From the IMG/VR virus record IMGVR_UViG_3300035659_001804, positions 1-23,630 of that record: a stretch of DNA of 23,630 nt; one strand, written 5' to 3'. Below the pieces are notes generated by a model. The model made no database searches and was not told the origin of the DNA. It saw nothing but the letters and a program-made list of their open reading frames with translations. The translations under genes were made by a program, and so were the position numbers. This document shows, in pieces, positions 15,205 to 21,901 of the stretch (positions are counted from its first letter, which is position 1; every line of letters starts with the position of its first letter). This stretch comes from a virus.

Positions 15205-15728
15205 CGACTGTTCACATTAGCAATGGCAAGAAGATCAACGACGCGGTCGCGGACAAGAAGCAGCGGGCGGAGCCCGACCCGCTCATCATCGCGGACTTCG
15301 ACACTGCCAAGACCATCGCCGAGAAGCTCATTCCGAAGCACCATTCCGAGATCGCCTCCGCCAATATCGTCTATCTCTGTCGCAACAAGTCTCAGAAGCA
15401 GGGCGGGATTCCCGTCCCCGGGACTGTGAAGAAGGCTTCCCCTCTCGAGCGCCATCTTGGCGGTCACTACTTCGACGGGGAAGACGACGAGCCCGATTTC
15501 ATCATGACCGTCGCCCTGGACGTGTGGAACGAGCTCCAGCCCACCCAGCGGACCGCCCTCGTGGACCATCTTCTCACCAGGTGTACTGGGGAGGAAGACG
15601 AGAAGTCCGGTGAGATGAAGTACAGCATTCGTCCTCCGCAAGTCCAGGAGTTCGCCGAAGTCGCTGAGCGCAATGGTAGGTGGAACGACGGGCTCGCCGA
15701 GCTCGGGGACTGCCTGAAAGGCAAGTAG
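15201..15728 (+). CDS. Phage metallopeptidase-fold protein with degenerate active site
   Basis: A 175-residue protein that follows the phage putative-metallopeptidase pattern: HHSEIASANIVYLCRNKSQK, DDEPDFIMTVALDVWNELQP, then TQRTALVDHLLTRC and VQEFAEVAERNGRWNDGL. The catalytic HExxH expected after ALVD is HLLTR, keeping only the first His. The third zinc ligand in the usual HDVEEF is replaced by PQVQEF. It is therefore probably not a peptidase but a fold kept for another role. Good GGAGG five bases before the ATG, which overlaps the primase stop. Symbol left empty. Confidence 0.75.
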   Translation: MTTVHISNGKKINDAVADKKQRAEPDPLIIADFDTAKTIAEKLIPKHHSEIASANIVYLCRNKSQKQGGIPVPGTVKKASPLERHLGGHYFDGEDDEPDFIMTVALDVWNELQPTQRTALVDHLLTRCTGEEDEKSGEMKYSIRPPQVQEFAEVAERNGRWNDGLAELGDCLKGK

Positions 15729-15738
15729 ACCTCTCGGC

Positions 15739-15746
15739 TGTAACAT
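15739..15746 (+). promoter_or_regulatory. TGTAACAT -10-type box for the clamp loader
   Basis: TAACAT ends six bases before the ATG at 15753. This selects 15753 over the in-frame GTG at 15750. Confidence 0.6.
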
Positions 15747-15752
15747 CCTGTG

Positions 15753-17171
15753 ATGCCGAACTTCGATCTGAAGTACCGTCCGCGCCGTCTTTCCGACATA
15801 GTCGGTAACCAGGCGGTGGTGCGCTTGCTTCTGAAGCTCGCCTCCGGGGGGCGCCTTGCGGACCGCTCTATCATGTTCGGTGGTCCGAAGGGGTGCGGGA
15901 AGACGTCACTCGCCAGGATAGTCGCCAGAGCTGTGGTCTGTGACGACCTCAGGGACGGCGAGCCGTGCGGGGAATGCGCCTCATGCACGTCCGTGACGCA
16001 CGAGTCGTCTGACTCGTTCGAAGAGTTCGACGCCGCAACCCAGGGGACGGTCGACCACATGCGGTCGATAGTGGACGGTCTTGAATACGGGAATCTGAGC
16101 GGCAAGCCATTTGTTTTCGTTATGGACGAGGCCCACCGTCTCTCCAAGCAGGCCCAGGACGCCCTTCTGAAGTCCGTCGAAGACAGGCGTCTGGTCGTCA
16201 TTCTCTGTACTACGGAGCCAAGCAAGATCCAGGGTGCCATCAGGTCCAGGGTCACGGAGTTCCCTGTGGTTGCCCCGTCCGAGGCTGAGATCGTCGCGAG
16301 GATGGACTACGTGTGCCGGTTGGAGGGCGTCCAGTGCGATCCTGAGGCTCTTGGCTTCATCGCTCGCTCTCTCGAGATGTGTCCGAGGAACTGCCTCACC
16401 ACTCTCGAGCTCCTCGCGCCGTCGATTACCCTCGACGCCGTAAAGGCCCATTTCAGGTATGCGAGCCTCGAGACTCTGGCCTCGATTCTCTCTCGAATCG
16501 ACTCTGACCCGTCCCTGGCACTCGATGACCTCGATGCCCTGATGGGTTCAGAAGGTCCGGTATGGGTGCGTGACAATATAGTTCTGGCCATATCTAGCGC
16601 TTTGAGGACGAGCGTCGGAGCCCGGGCTACCTTCCCCTTCGGAAGCGCTTTCTATCAGTCTCGCGGCAGGAGATGGGCGGATCTGGCCAGAATTCTCGGA
16701 TCGATGGACAAGCCCATGGCTTCCTCCATTGAGGCTGCCCTGATTGCTGATCACCCGTCGGCGAATGTCTTTCCGTCCTTCGCCCCAACCCTGGCGGCAG
16801 CCCCGGCGGCAGCCCCGGCGGCAGCCCCGGCGGCAGCTTCCACCATCATTCCGGCTTCCACCATCATTCCGGCTTCCGTTGTCATCCCGGTTTCCACCAT
16901 AACCCCGATCACTCCCGCCGTCACCACTCCCGTCGCCAGGATCCCCTCCCCGCAGGTACACGCTCCCCCGCTCGAGGTCGACGGGATCAAGTTCACTAGA
17001 GAAGAGAGTCTTACGACGCTTGACTCAAGAATTGAGATGACGCCGCGAACACAGCCTCCTTCGTCTGCCCAGGGTCCGTCTGCAGAGGTAGAGTTGGACT
17101 CGTCGAGGATTCCGATCCCGGATAAGGAGTTTGCTCGTGGCTTTGTCCAAAGGTTCAAAAAAGCGCACTAA
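15753..17171 (+). CDS. dnaX: DnaX-type clamp loader ATPase (gamma/tau-like)
   Basis: AAA+ ATPase that opens and loads the sliding clamp. Numbering from the ATG at 15753 (472 aa): LKYRPRRLSDIVGN at the N-terminus, Walker A GPKGCGKT (44-51), a zinc module C63, C72, C75, C78, Walker B VFVMDEAH (D125, E126), and sensor/arginine-finger segment CTTEPSKIQGAIRSR. After the ~335-residue loader core comes an Ala/Pro/Ile-rich linker built from two DNA repeat types, then a short basic tail (EFARGFVQRFKKAH). This resembles the gamma/tau layout with a low-complexity linker in place of domains IV-V. The box-led ATG at 15753 is preferred to GTG 15750. The 3' end overlaps the NusG-like gene by 35 bases and carries an A6G run. 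Confidence 0.93.
   Translation: MPNFDLKYRPRRLSDIVGNQAVVRLLLKLASGGRLADRSIMFGGPKGCGKTSLARIVARAVVCDDLRDGEPCGECASCTSVTHESSDSFEEFDAATQGTVDHMRSIVDGLEYGNLSGKPFVFVMDEAHRLSKQAQDALLKSVEDRRLVVILCTTEPSKIQGAIRSRVTEFPVVAPSEAEIVARMDYVCRLEGVQCDPEALGFIARSLEMCPRNCLTTLELLAPSITLDAVKAHFRYASLETLASILSRIDSDPSLALDDLDALMGSEGPVWVRDNIVLAISSALRTSVGARATFPFGSAFYQSRGRRWADLARILGSMDKPMASSIEAALIADHPSANVFPSFAPTLAAAPAAAPAAAPAAASTIIPASTIIPASVVIPVSTITPITPAVTTPVARIPSPQVHAPPLEVDGIKFTREESLTTLDSRIEMTPRTQPPSSAQGPSAEVELDSSRIPIPDKEFARGFVQRFKKAH
16793..16837 (+). repeat. 12-base tandem repeat in dnaX linker
   Basis: Three full copies of GGCGGCAGCCCC plus a 9-base partial copy, encoding repeated Ala-Ala-Ala-Pro. In-frame, so copy-number change would only alter linker length. 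Confidence 0.85.
16837..16907 (+). repeat. 18-base tandem repeat in dnaX linker
   Basis: Two identical copies of CTTCCACCATCATTCCGG (16837-16854, 16855-16872) followed by two diverged copies, encoding STIIPA, STIIPA, SVVIPV, STITPI. It directly abuts the 12-base array. Confidence 0.85.
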
Positions 17172-17736
17172 GGCCGCCAAGGGCGCTCCCCCTCCGGTCC
17201 TCGTTCTTTCCACAAAGTGGGTCGTAGTCCAGCTTACGCAGCTGGGTGAGAGGGAGAAGAATATCAGCCTGATCGTCCGGGCCGTCCATCAGATACTGAA
17301 GCGGCGCGAGCTCGAGGTCTTCGTCCCGGCCATATCCCAGAAGGGCTTGGACGACTCGCTCACCACGTGGTACTCGGACGGATACGTGTTCGTCAGGTTC
17401 TCCGACGGGATTGTCTACAACTCTCTTCAGGAGACAACCTACTTCTCCACAGTTCTTTCAAAGTCCGCGTTCGTGGACGGCGCCAGGAAGACCATATACT
17501 CTCTCCTCGACGACAAAGACCTTGATCCAATGCGTGTGGGCATGAAGGTCATGAAGATCGGCGGCTTCTCCGAGGACAACCGGGTGAAGGTCGTGAAGGG
17601 GAGCTACAAGAACCTGACCGGGAAGATCTCGTGCGTGTACGATGGCGGCGAGGTCGTCCAGGTCTGCCTTAGCCTCAGGTCGAAGCCCATGTTCATGGAC
17701 TTTCCCGCGTCGTATCTCGAGAAGGTGGACCTGTGA
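17137..17736 (+). CDS. NusG-like protein with KOW domain
   Basis: Probable transcription elongation/antitermination factor of the NusG/RfaH family. A basic N-terminal tail (KGSKKRTKAAKG) precedes an NGN-like domain (KWVVVQLTQLGEREKNISLI, LEVFVPAIS, GYVFVRFSDG) and a C-terminal KOW motif (RVKVVKGSYKNLTGKI, from residue ~149). GTG 17137 is chosen because AAGGAG lies seven bases upstream; an in-frame TTG at 17131 would be too close. It starts inside the last 35 bases of dnaX and its GTGA overlaps the next gene. It may bind host RNA polymerase to favour phage transcripts. Family call is by pattern; the NGN part is divergent. Confidence 0.75.
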   Translation: MALSKGSKKRTKAAKGAPPPVLVLSTKWVVVQLTQLGEREKNISLIVRAVHQILKRRELEVFVPAISQKGLDDSLTTWYSDGYVFVRFSDGIVYNSLQETTYFSTVLSKSAFVDGARKTIYSLLDDKDLDPMRVGMKVMKIGGFSEDNRVKVVKGSYKNLTGKISCVYDGGEVVQVCLSLRSKPMFMDFPASYLEKVDL

Positions 17737-17933
17737 AGATGACCGCCGAGCAGATCTTGAAGCTCACTCCAGAACAGCGCAATGAGCTTGCGGCCAGCAT
17801 GGTCGCCCCCATGCGGTGCGGCGGGTGCACCTATGACGAGCAGGGGCGCAGGCTCTATATGCACGGCGGGAAGTGGATGCTCGAGGACGGACCCGAGTAT
17901 CAAGAGCTCCTTAGAAGGCACGGCTGGACATGA
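17733..17933 (+). CDS. Small hypothetical protein (66 aa)
   Basis: Starts at GTG 17733 overlapping the preceding TGA, with AGGTGG four bases upstream; an ATG two codons later (17739) is the alternative. The helix TAEQILKLTPEQRNELAASMV is followed by RCGGCTYDEQGRRLYMHGGKW, in which one Cys-x2-Cys sits before a short hairpin, and a final helix EYQELLRRHGWT. No function known. It is wedged between the NusG-like gene and the 5' nuclease gene, overlapping both (its own TGA overlaps the ATG at 17930). Confidence 0.7.
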   Translation: MKMTAEQILKLTPEQRNELAASMVAPMRCGGCTYDEQGRRLYMHGGKWMLEDGPEYQELLRRHGWT

Positions 17934-18937
17934 GGTCCGTCGGAGGGTCGGAGATCCGCAGGAACGTCCTCGTGGACGGGAACAACCTTCTCCACAGGGC
18001 TTACTATGTCTTCGTGGAGAATAGGCTCAAGGAGGGGAAGCCGATCCTGTGCAGCCCGTCCGGATTTCCGACGGGGATAGCCTACGGGTTCCTTTCCATG
18101 CTCTCGTCCTGGCTCTACGACATCCAGTCCCCCACGTCCGTCTCGGTCTTCTTCGACGGGACCCCGGCGCGGCGGCTAGCCATGGACCCCGGGTATAAGG
18201 CCGGCAGGGACGCTCATGGAATCAAGATGTCCCCGTCCGACGACATGCCGCTCATGACCCTCAGGGACGGGAGGACCGTTCGCGGCGAGATGGACCTGCT
18301 CTCCCACATCATCCGCATGCTCGGGTTCGACGTCTACCACGATCCGCGGGAGGAGGCCGACGACCTGATAGCCAGCTTTGTCCACTCCAGGCCCGGGGAG
18401 GTCCACATCATCGTCTCCTCCGACAAGGATTTCTTCCAGCTCGTCGACGATCGCGTCGTCCTCTACAGGCCCGGCCACGACGGCTTCTTTGACGCTGAGC
18501 GCGTCGGTGACCACATGGAGAAGCTCTACAAGGTCCGCGTTCTCCCGTCCCAGATACGCATGTTCAAGAGCCTGACCGGCGACTCGTCCGATTCTATCCC
18601 GGGCGTCCCCCGGATCCGGAAGAAGCTTGCCGCAGCCCTTTGCTCCCACCCGGACGTCTCATCCTTGTACGCCTCCGGCCTCCCTGGTCTCTCGAAGGCC
18701 GAGCGGGAGGCCACTGTGTCCCTGAGGGACCGGGTTGCCTTGAACTTCGACCTCGTCGGCCTCGACTCGAGTCTGGACGTCGAGGCCTGCAGGAGGCCCG
18801 GCTCCGAGGACGTCTCTGCGGCCAAGGACCTGTGCCGGGAGGACCTCGGAATGAAGTCGATTGACTTCTCGGGCTTCAAAATCGGACCCCGCTCCGCCAC
18901 CCCCGTCCCGGTAGAAAGTTGGCTCCTCGACATCTGA
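17930..18937 (+). CDS. FEN-type 5'-3' exonuclease (PolA N-terminal/T5 D15-like)
   Basis: A 335-residue structure-specific 5' nuclease that removes RNA primers and flaps. The acidic metal-binding residues are in place: LVDGNN (D16), FFDG (D76), EEADDL (E142, D144, D145), SSDKD (D165, D167) and GDSSDSIPGVP (D218, D221), the last forming the start of the H3TH DNA-binding motif. The YKAGRDAH and RRLAM arch residues are also visible. It stands alone, without a polymerase domain, as in phages T5 and T4. ATG overlaps the previous TGA (ATGA). It ends 143 bases before the sigma-like gene. Confidence 0.94.
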   Translation: MRSVGGSEIRRNVLVDGNNLLHRAYYVFVENRLKEGKPILCSPSGFPTGIAYGFLSMLSSWLYDIQSPTSVSVFFDGTPARRLAMDPGYKAGRDAHGIKMSPSDDMPLMTLRDGRTVRGEMDLLSHIIRMLGFDVYHDPREEADDLIASFVHSRPGEVHIIVSSDKDFFQLVDDRVVLYRPGHDGFFDAERVGDHMEKLYKVRVLPSQIRMFKSLTGDSSDSIPGVPRIRKKLAAALCSHPDVSSLYASGLPGLSKAEREATVSLRDRVALNFDLVGLDSSLDVEACRRPGSEDVSAAKDLCREDLGMKSIDFSGFKIGPRSATPVPVESWLLDI

Positions 18938-18944
18938 CTGGTAG

Positions 18945-18952
18945 TGTTAACT
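18945..18952 (+). promoter_or_regulatory. TGTTAACT, possible promoter box of the sigma-like gene
   Basis: One mismatch from TGTANNNT. It would start transcription near 18959 and give a leader of about 122 bases before the gene at 19081, unlike the leaderless genes. Confidence 0.4.
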
Positions 18953-18958
18953 CGACGG

Positions 18959-19080
18959 ACCTCCGGCCATACTGAGTCCTCCGTAGAGACCGATACCGAA
19001 ACGGATACGCACCCGGCTCTGAGCCCATACGTATACGCATACGGAACACTTTCGCGCGGGAACGCGCTGGCCGGAGGCAG
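18959..19080 (+). promoter_or_regulatory. Structured 5' leader with sequestered Shine-Dalgarno
   Basis: Bases 18960-18969 (CCTCCGGCCA) are the exact reverse complement of 19068-19077 (TGGCCGGAGG), which contains the GGAGG ribosome site of the gene at 19081. A second stem TCCGTA (18980-18985) with TACGGA (19040-19045) nests inside. A GCGCG-GGAA-CGCGC hairpin with a GNRA loop (19054-19067) abuts the outer stem. If it folds so in RNA, the ribosome site would be hidden, suggesting switch-like control. The only gene-free stretch over 100 bases in the window. Confidence 0.55.
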
Positions 19081-19857
19081 ATGTCTATATCTCACATCCT
19101 CATTCAGGATCCGTCGTCACTTTCGTCCAGGTTCAGCAACGAGAATCGTCTCGGCTATGACCCGGATTCCGAACAGGACCTGGAGGACCTGATCGAGAAC
19201 CGTCTCGCTCCGGACGCCGAAGAGGAGCTGAACGCCGACGGCCAGTCCCTCGACTTCGGGTCCATCGAGCACTATCTGGATCGCATCCCGCCACGCGAGG
19301 CTGACCTCATACGCCTCTACCACCACGACAAAATGAAGCAGGAGCAGATAGCCAAGCTGTTCCGCATCACGCAGGCGGCCGTCTCGTACAGGCTGCACCG
19401 CGGCATCAAGCGCATCCAGTTTCTGAGGACAATCCCGGAGCTCGACCAGGAGCAGTTCGACCTGGAGCTCGGCCCGAAGTTCTCGGATCAAGACCGTGAG
19501 ATCCTGTGGAGGATGTATGAGACCACCTGTCAGTCGGAGATAGCCAAGCAGATGAACCTGACGCAGGGACGCGTCCGCCACAGGTTCTTCCGGGCGCTCC
19601 AGAAGGTGAAGGACCTCATCGCCGAGGAGGCGAAGGAGCTCCTGGTCCGAGCTCATATGCTCCGGAAGCAGGGCAGGGACTCCCAGGAGGTCGAGAGGGC
19701 GGAGAAGGACCTCGAGGATTCGATCGAGAATTCGAGGTACGGAAAGTACTACACCGTGTTCTTCGCCATCTCGGACAAGCACTTCAACATCCTTCACGAA
19801 GTCTCGCTCCCTCAGTTCCGGGACCGCGGGGACGCTCAGATACTCCCGATCGAGTGA
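19081..19857 (+). CDS. Protein with two sigma-70 region 4-like HTH motifs
   Basis: A 258-residue protein with two similar DNA-binding units. The first runs PPREADLIRLYHHDKMKQEQ IAKLFRITQAAVSYRLHRG (about 70-112), the second FSDQDREILWRMYETTCQSE IAKQMNLTQGRVRHRFFRA (about 134-176). Each has the sigma region 4 layout of a conserved acidic helix followed by an HTH. There is no region 2, so it cannot recognise -10 boxes or open promoters as a full sigma factor. It may contact -35 DNA, act as an activator, or interfere with host sigma. A C-terminal acidic coiled region follows. GGAGG lies four bases before the ATG, in a structured leader. It stops three bases before the convergent minus-strand gene. 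Confidence 0.82.
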   Translation: MSISHILIQDPSSLSSRFSNENRLGYDPDSEQDLEDLIENRLAPDAEEELNADGQSLDFGSIEHYLDRIPPREADLIRLYHHDKMKQEQIAKLFRITQAAVSYRLHRGIKRIQFLRTIPELDQEQFDLELGPKFSDQDREILWRMYETTCQSEIAKQMNLTQGRVRHRFFRALQKVKDLIAEEAKELLVRAHMLRKQGRDSQEVERAEKDLEDSIENSRYGKYYTVFFAISDKHFNILHEVSLPQFRDRGDAQILPIE

Positions 19858-19860
19858 CCT

Positions 19861-20133
19861 CTATGACTCCATGACCTGCCAGGTCACGTACTCGTCGCAC
19901 AGAAGGTTCTTCATTCCGGCGTAGACCTTTTTGTACACGGACGGCCTGCGGCTCGAACTCTCCGATGCGCCGCACCTCCTGCACCTCCAGGATCTCACGA
20001 GCCTGTCTTGGGCCACCTCGAACGGAAGTCCGTGGTCATACGGGTATATCTTCCCGGACGGCACGTCCTTCCATCCGTGCTCCCAGTCGTGGGCCTCTCT
20101 CCTGGGGCCGGCGGTCCTACTCCGGGGCAACAA
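19861..20133 (-). CDS. Small zinc-ribbon-like protein (about 90 aa)
   Basis: Hypothetical. A TTG at 20133 (or TTG 20130) overlaps the upstream minus-strand gene by about 17 bases; no ATG is available, and GTG near residue 24 is a shorter alternative. The sequence contains AHDWEHGWKDVPSGKIYPYD, then SWRCRRCGASESSSRRPSVY with a Cys-x2-Cys, and ends NLLCDEYVTWQVMES. The HDW...W-x-C-x2-C layout echoes the gene at 2402. The start is uncertain, but the conserved-looking N-terminal HDW supports a start upstream of it. Convergent with the sigma-like gene, three bases apart and without a terminator. Confidence 0.65.
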   Translation of the reverse strand: MLPRSRTAGPRREAHDWEHGWKDVPSGKIYPYDHGLPFEVAQDRLVRSWRCRRCGASESSSRRPSVYKKVYAGMKNLLCDEYVTWQVMES

Positions 20134-20638
20134 CGTCCTCGGACTCCAGCAGGACCGTCTCCTTGACCAGCCTGCATCCGATGACCTTCAGCGTCTCCCC
20201 GAAAATCTTCGTCGCCCCGGCGAACCTCCTGGCCCTGTCGGCCAGCATCGTGAGCTCCTTCGCCGTCGGCCTTCTGCTAAGGAAGATCGCCACCGAGTTG
20301 TAGGCCGGATGTTTTGGACATGACGACGCAAAATAGAGGGTGCCCCCCGCGCCGTTGCTCTCATATCCGGGCGTCGGGGCTAGGTCCATCGGGGCGCGCA
20401 TAATGCCGTCGTCCCCCGGGTCGCTGACCCGTTCCTCAACCAGGTTCTCGAAGGGGTCCTTGCCCTTGAAGTCCTTCATGTACATCTTCTTGTACGGGCC
20501 TCCGCGGTGGTCCCCGTACTCGTCGCACTGCCCGACTATGTAGCTGCTCATCTCCCGCTCGAAGTTTCCGGCGTACGAGTCCGTGTCCACCACGAACGAC
20601 CACTTCGGATCCCCGCCCTCCCAATCCCATAGCGCCAT
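20117..20638 (-). CDS. Hypothetical phage protein (173 aa)
   Basis: Begins MALWDWEGGDPKWSFVVDTD and continues SYAGNFEREMSSYIVGQCDE, a D-T-D-x-Y-A-G-N-F-E-R pattern that I believe recurs in hypothetical proteins of large phages, though I cannot name a family. The C-terminal half contains a strand-helix stretch (NSVAIFLSRRPTAKELTMLADRARRFAG) and ends in KVIGCRLVKETVLLESED. The acidic DTD could be a metal or nucleotide site. ATG 20638 has a box TGTACCCT ending five bases upstream on the minus strand. It reads toward the zinc-ribbon gene in a two-gene unit opposite to the rest of this region. Confidence 0.78.
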   Translation of the reverse strand: MALWDWEGGDPKWSFVVDTDSYAGNFEREMSSYIVGQCDEYGDHRGGPYKKMYMKDFKGKDPFENLVEERVSDPGDDGIMRAPMDLAPTPGYESNGAGGTLYFASSCPKHPAYNSVAIFLSRRPTAKELTMLADRARRFAGATKIFGETLKVIGCRLVKETVLLESEDVVAPE

Positions 20639-20643
20639 GGTCC

Positions 20644-20651
20644 AGGGTACA
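20644..20651 (-). promoter_or_regulatory. TGTACCCT -10-type box on the minus strand
   Basis: Read on the minus strand, TACCCT ends five bases before the ATG at 20638. A + strand TACACT (20648-20653) overlaps it and could serve the divergent gene at 20690. Confidence 0.6.
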
Positions 20652-20689
20652 CTTCCGTCCTAGGTTGGGCTTCTTTTCGCCGCCCGTCC

Positions 20690-21601
20690 GTGATGGGCAG
20701 CCATGTAGCCGCAGGCGGTTTTACGTTCGACAAGATTTCCGTCGGCGGAACTTGGTACTGGACTGTGCGCGCGACGAACGTCCAGAGCTCGTCCCAGGTC
20801 TACCAGGTGGCCGACATCATATCCCCGTTTGGCAAGCTCGGGGCCGTCGACGTCCCGATCCCCGGGGACATCGTGCTCGAGATGGCGAGCTGCATATCTC
20901 AGCTCCAGCAGCAGCTCGCCCCGCTCCTCGCCCTGGTTGGCGCGACTCCGACCGTCTACAGCGTCACTCTCACTGAGGGCGACCCGTCCTCGCTCGTCGC
21001 GGCCGTCCCGTTCCAGAACGTCGGGGCTTTCGGATCCTTCCTGACGGTCGTTTCGACCCCCGACTCACCGTGGCTTTCGGCCAGCCCGTCGACCGTAGCC
21101 GGCCTGAACAAGAACGATCAGGGCCAGGTTACCGTCCAGATAAACCCGGCTCTTCTTCTGGCTTCCGGATCTCCTTACTCCGGCCATGTGAACCTTCAGG
21201 ACAACCGGACTCCCCCTACGGTCATCCCGATCACCGTGAACGTCGTCGTCCTCCCGAGGCCTTCGATCGCCGTTTCCCCGTCCACGGTCCCCCTGTCGTA
21301 CACGATCACCGGGGCTATTCCGGGCGGCGCCGTCGCCATCACCGTCTCGAACTCGGGCCCTCCGAACTCGAGCCTTTCCTTCTCGGCCTCGAAGGTCAAC
21401 AACAACAGTCCGTGGCTTTCGTTCGTCCCCGTCGGCGGAGGCCCTCTAGCGCCGGCCGGGAGCGCCATACTGACCTTCTCCGTCGTTCCGGCGGGCGTCC
21501 CCCTCATACCCGGCGTCTACTCCGAGATCGTCATGATCTCCTCCCCGAACGCATCCAACGGTCCGGTGTCCATCCCGGTGACCCTGACCGTAAACCCATA
21601 G
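20690..21601 (+). CDS. Probable virion protein with BACON/Ig-like repeats
   Basis: A 303-residue protein starting at GTG 20690 or ATG 20693; no clear Shine-Dalgarno decides. Residues 1-85 form a non-repeated head (GGTWYWTVRATNV, PIPGDIVLEMASCISQLQQQ). Two beta-rich repeats of about 100 residues follow. Each shows S-P-W-L-S, a V-T-V/I-L-T-F strand, a G-x-Y-S/G turn and an I-P-V/I-T-L/V-N-V end, as in viral BACON and related Ig-like domains, which in phage decorate capsids or tails and bind surface glycans. No enzyme motif. It marks the switch from replication to structural-type genes. Host-surface binding is inference. Confidence 0.75.
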   Translation: MMGSHVAAGGFTFDKISVGGTWYWTVRATNVQSSSQVYQVADIISPFGKLGAVDVPIPGDIVLEMASCISQLQQQLAPLLALVGATPTVYSVTLTEGDPSSLVAAVPFQNVGAFGSFLTVVSTPDSPWLSASPSTVAGLNKNDQGQVTVQINPALLLASGSPYSGHVNLQDNRTPPTVIPITVNVVVLPRPSIAVSPSTVPLSYTITGAIPGGAVAITVSNSGPPNSSLSFSASKVNNNSPWLSFVPVGGGPLAPAGSAILTFSVVPAGVPLIPGVYSEIVMISSPNASNGPVSIPVTLTVNP

Positions 21602-21635
21602 GCTCTCTATCGGGTCCCGTGGCAAAGGGTGAGAC

Positions 21636-21899
21636 ATGCCTGGACCCAAGATTGAAGATATTCGGTTTTCGTCGAGCTCCGTCGACGACTTCTTCCAGGA
21701 AGGGAAGTTCAGGCAGGCTGTTGCCACGACCGGACGTGTCCGCGTCGCGAGCCTCCACCAGCTTGCAGGCTTCCAGCTTTTGGCGGAGGACCGGCTCGTC
21801 CATCTCTCCCAGAAGGACTTCTGGAAGCTCGGCCAGGACGACGAAGGGTTCTTCATCGAACGCCTGGTCGACGACGACAGTGGACCTGTGAAGGGCTGA
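21636..21899 (+). CDS. Small conserved-looking phage protein (87 aa)
   Basis: Starts ATG 21636 with an AAAGGGTGAG purine stretch shortly upstream. Sequence: PGPKIEDIRFSSSSVDDFFQ, then a compact domain VRVASLHQLAGFQLLAEDRL VHLSQKDFWKL and GFFIERLVDDDSGPVKG. The LVH-x-SxxDxWxL...IERLxDDxxxPxK pattern is one I associate with small proteins near structural genes of large phages, but I have no functional name. Two bases separate it from the next gene, which suggests one operon with it. Confidence 0.72.
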   Translation: MPGPKIEDIRFSSSSVDDFFQEGKFRQAVATTGRVRVASLHQLAGFQLLAEDRLVHLSQKDFWKLGQDDEGFFIERLVDDDSGPVKG

Positions 21900-21901
21900 A
21901 C

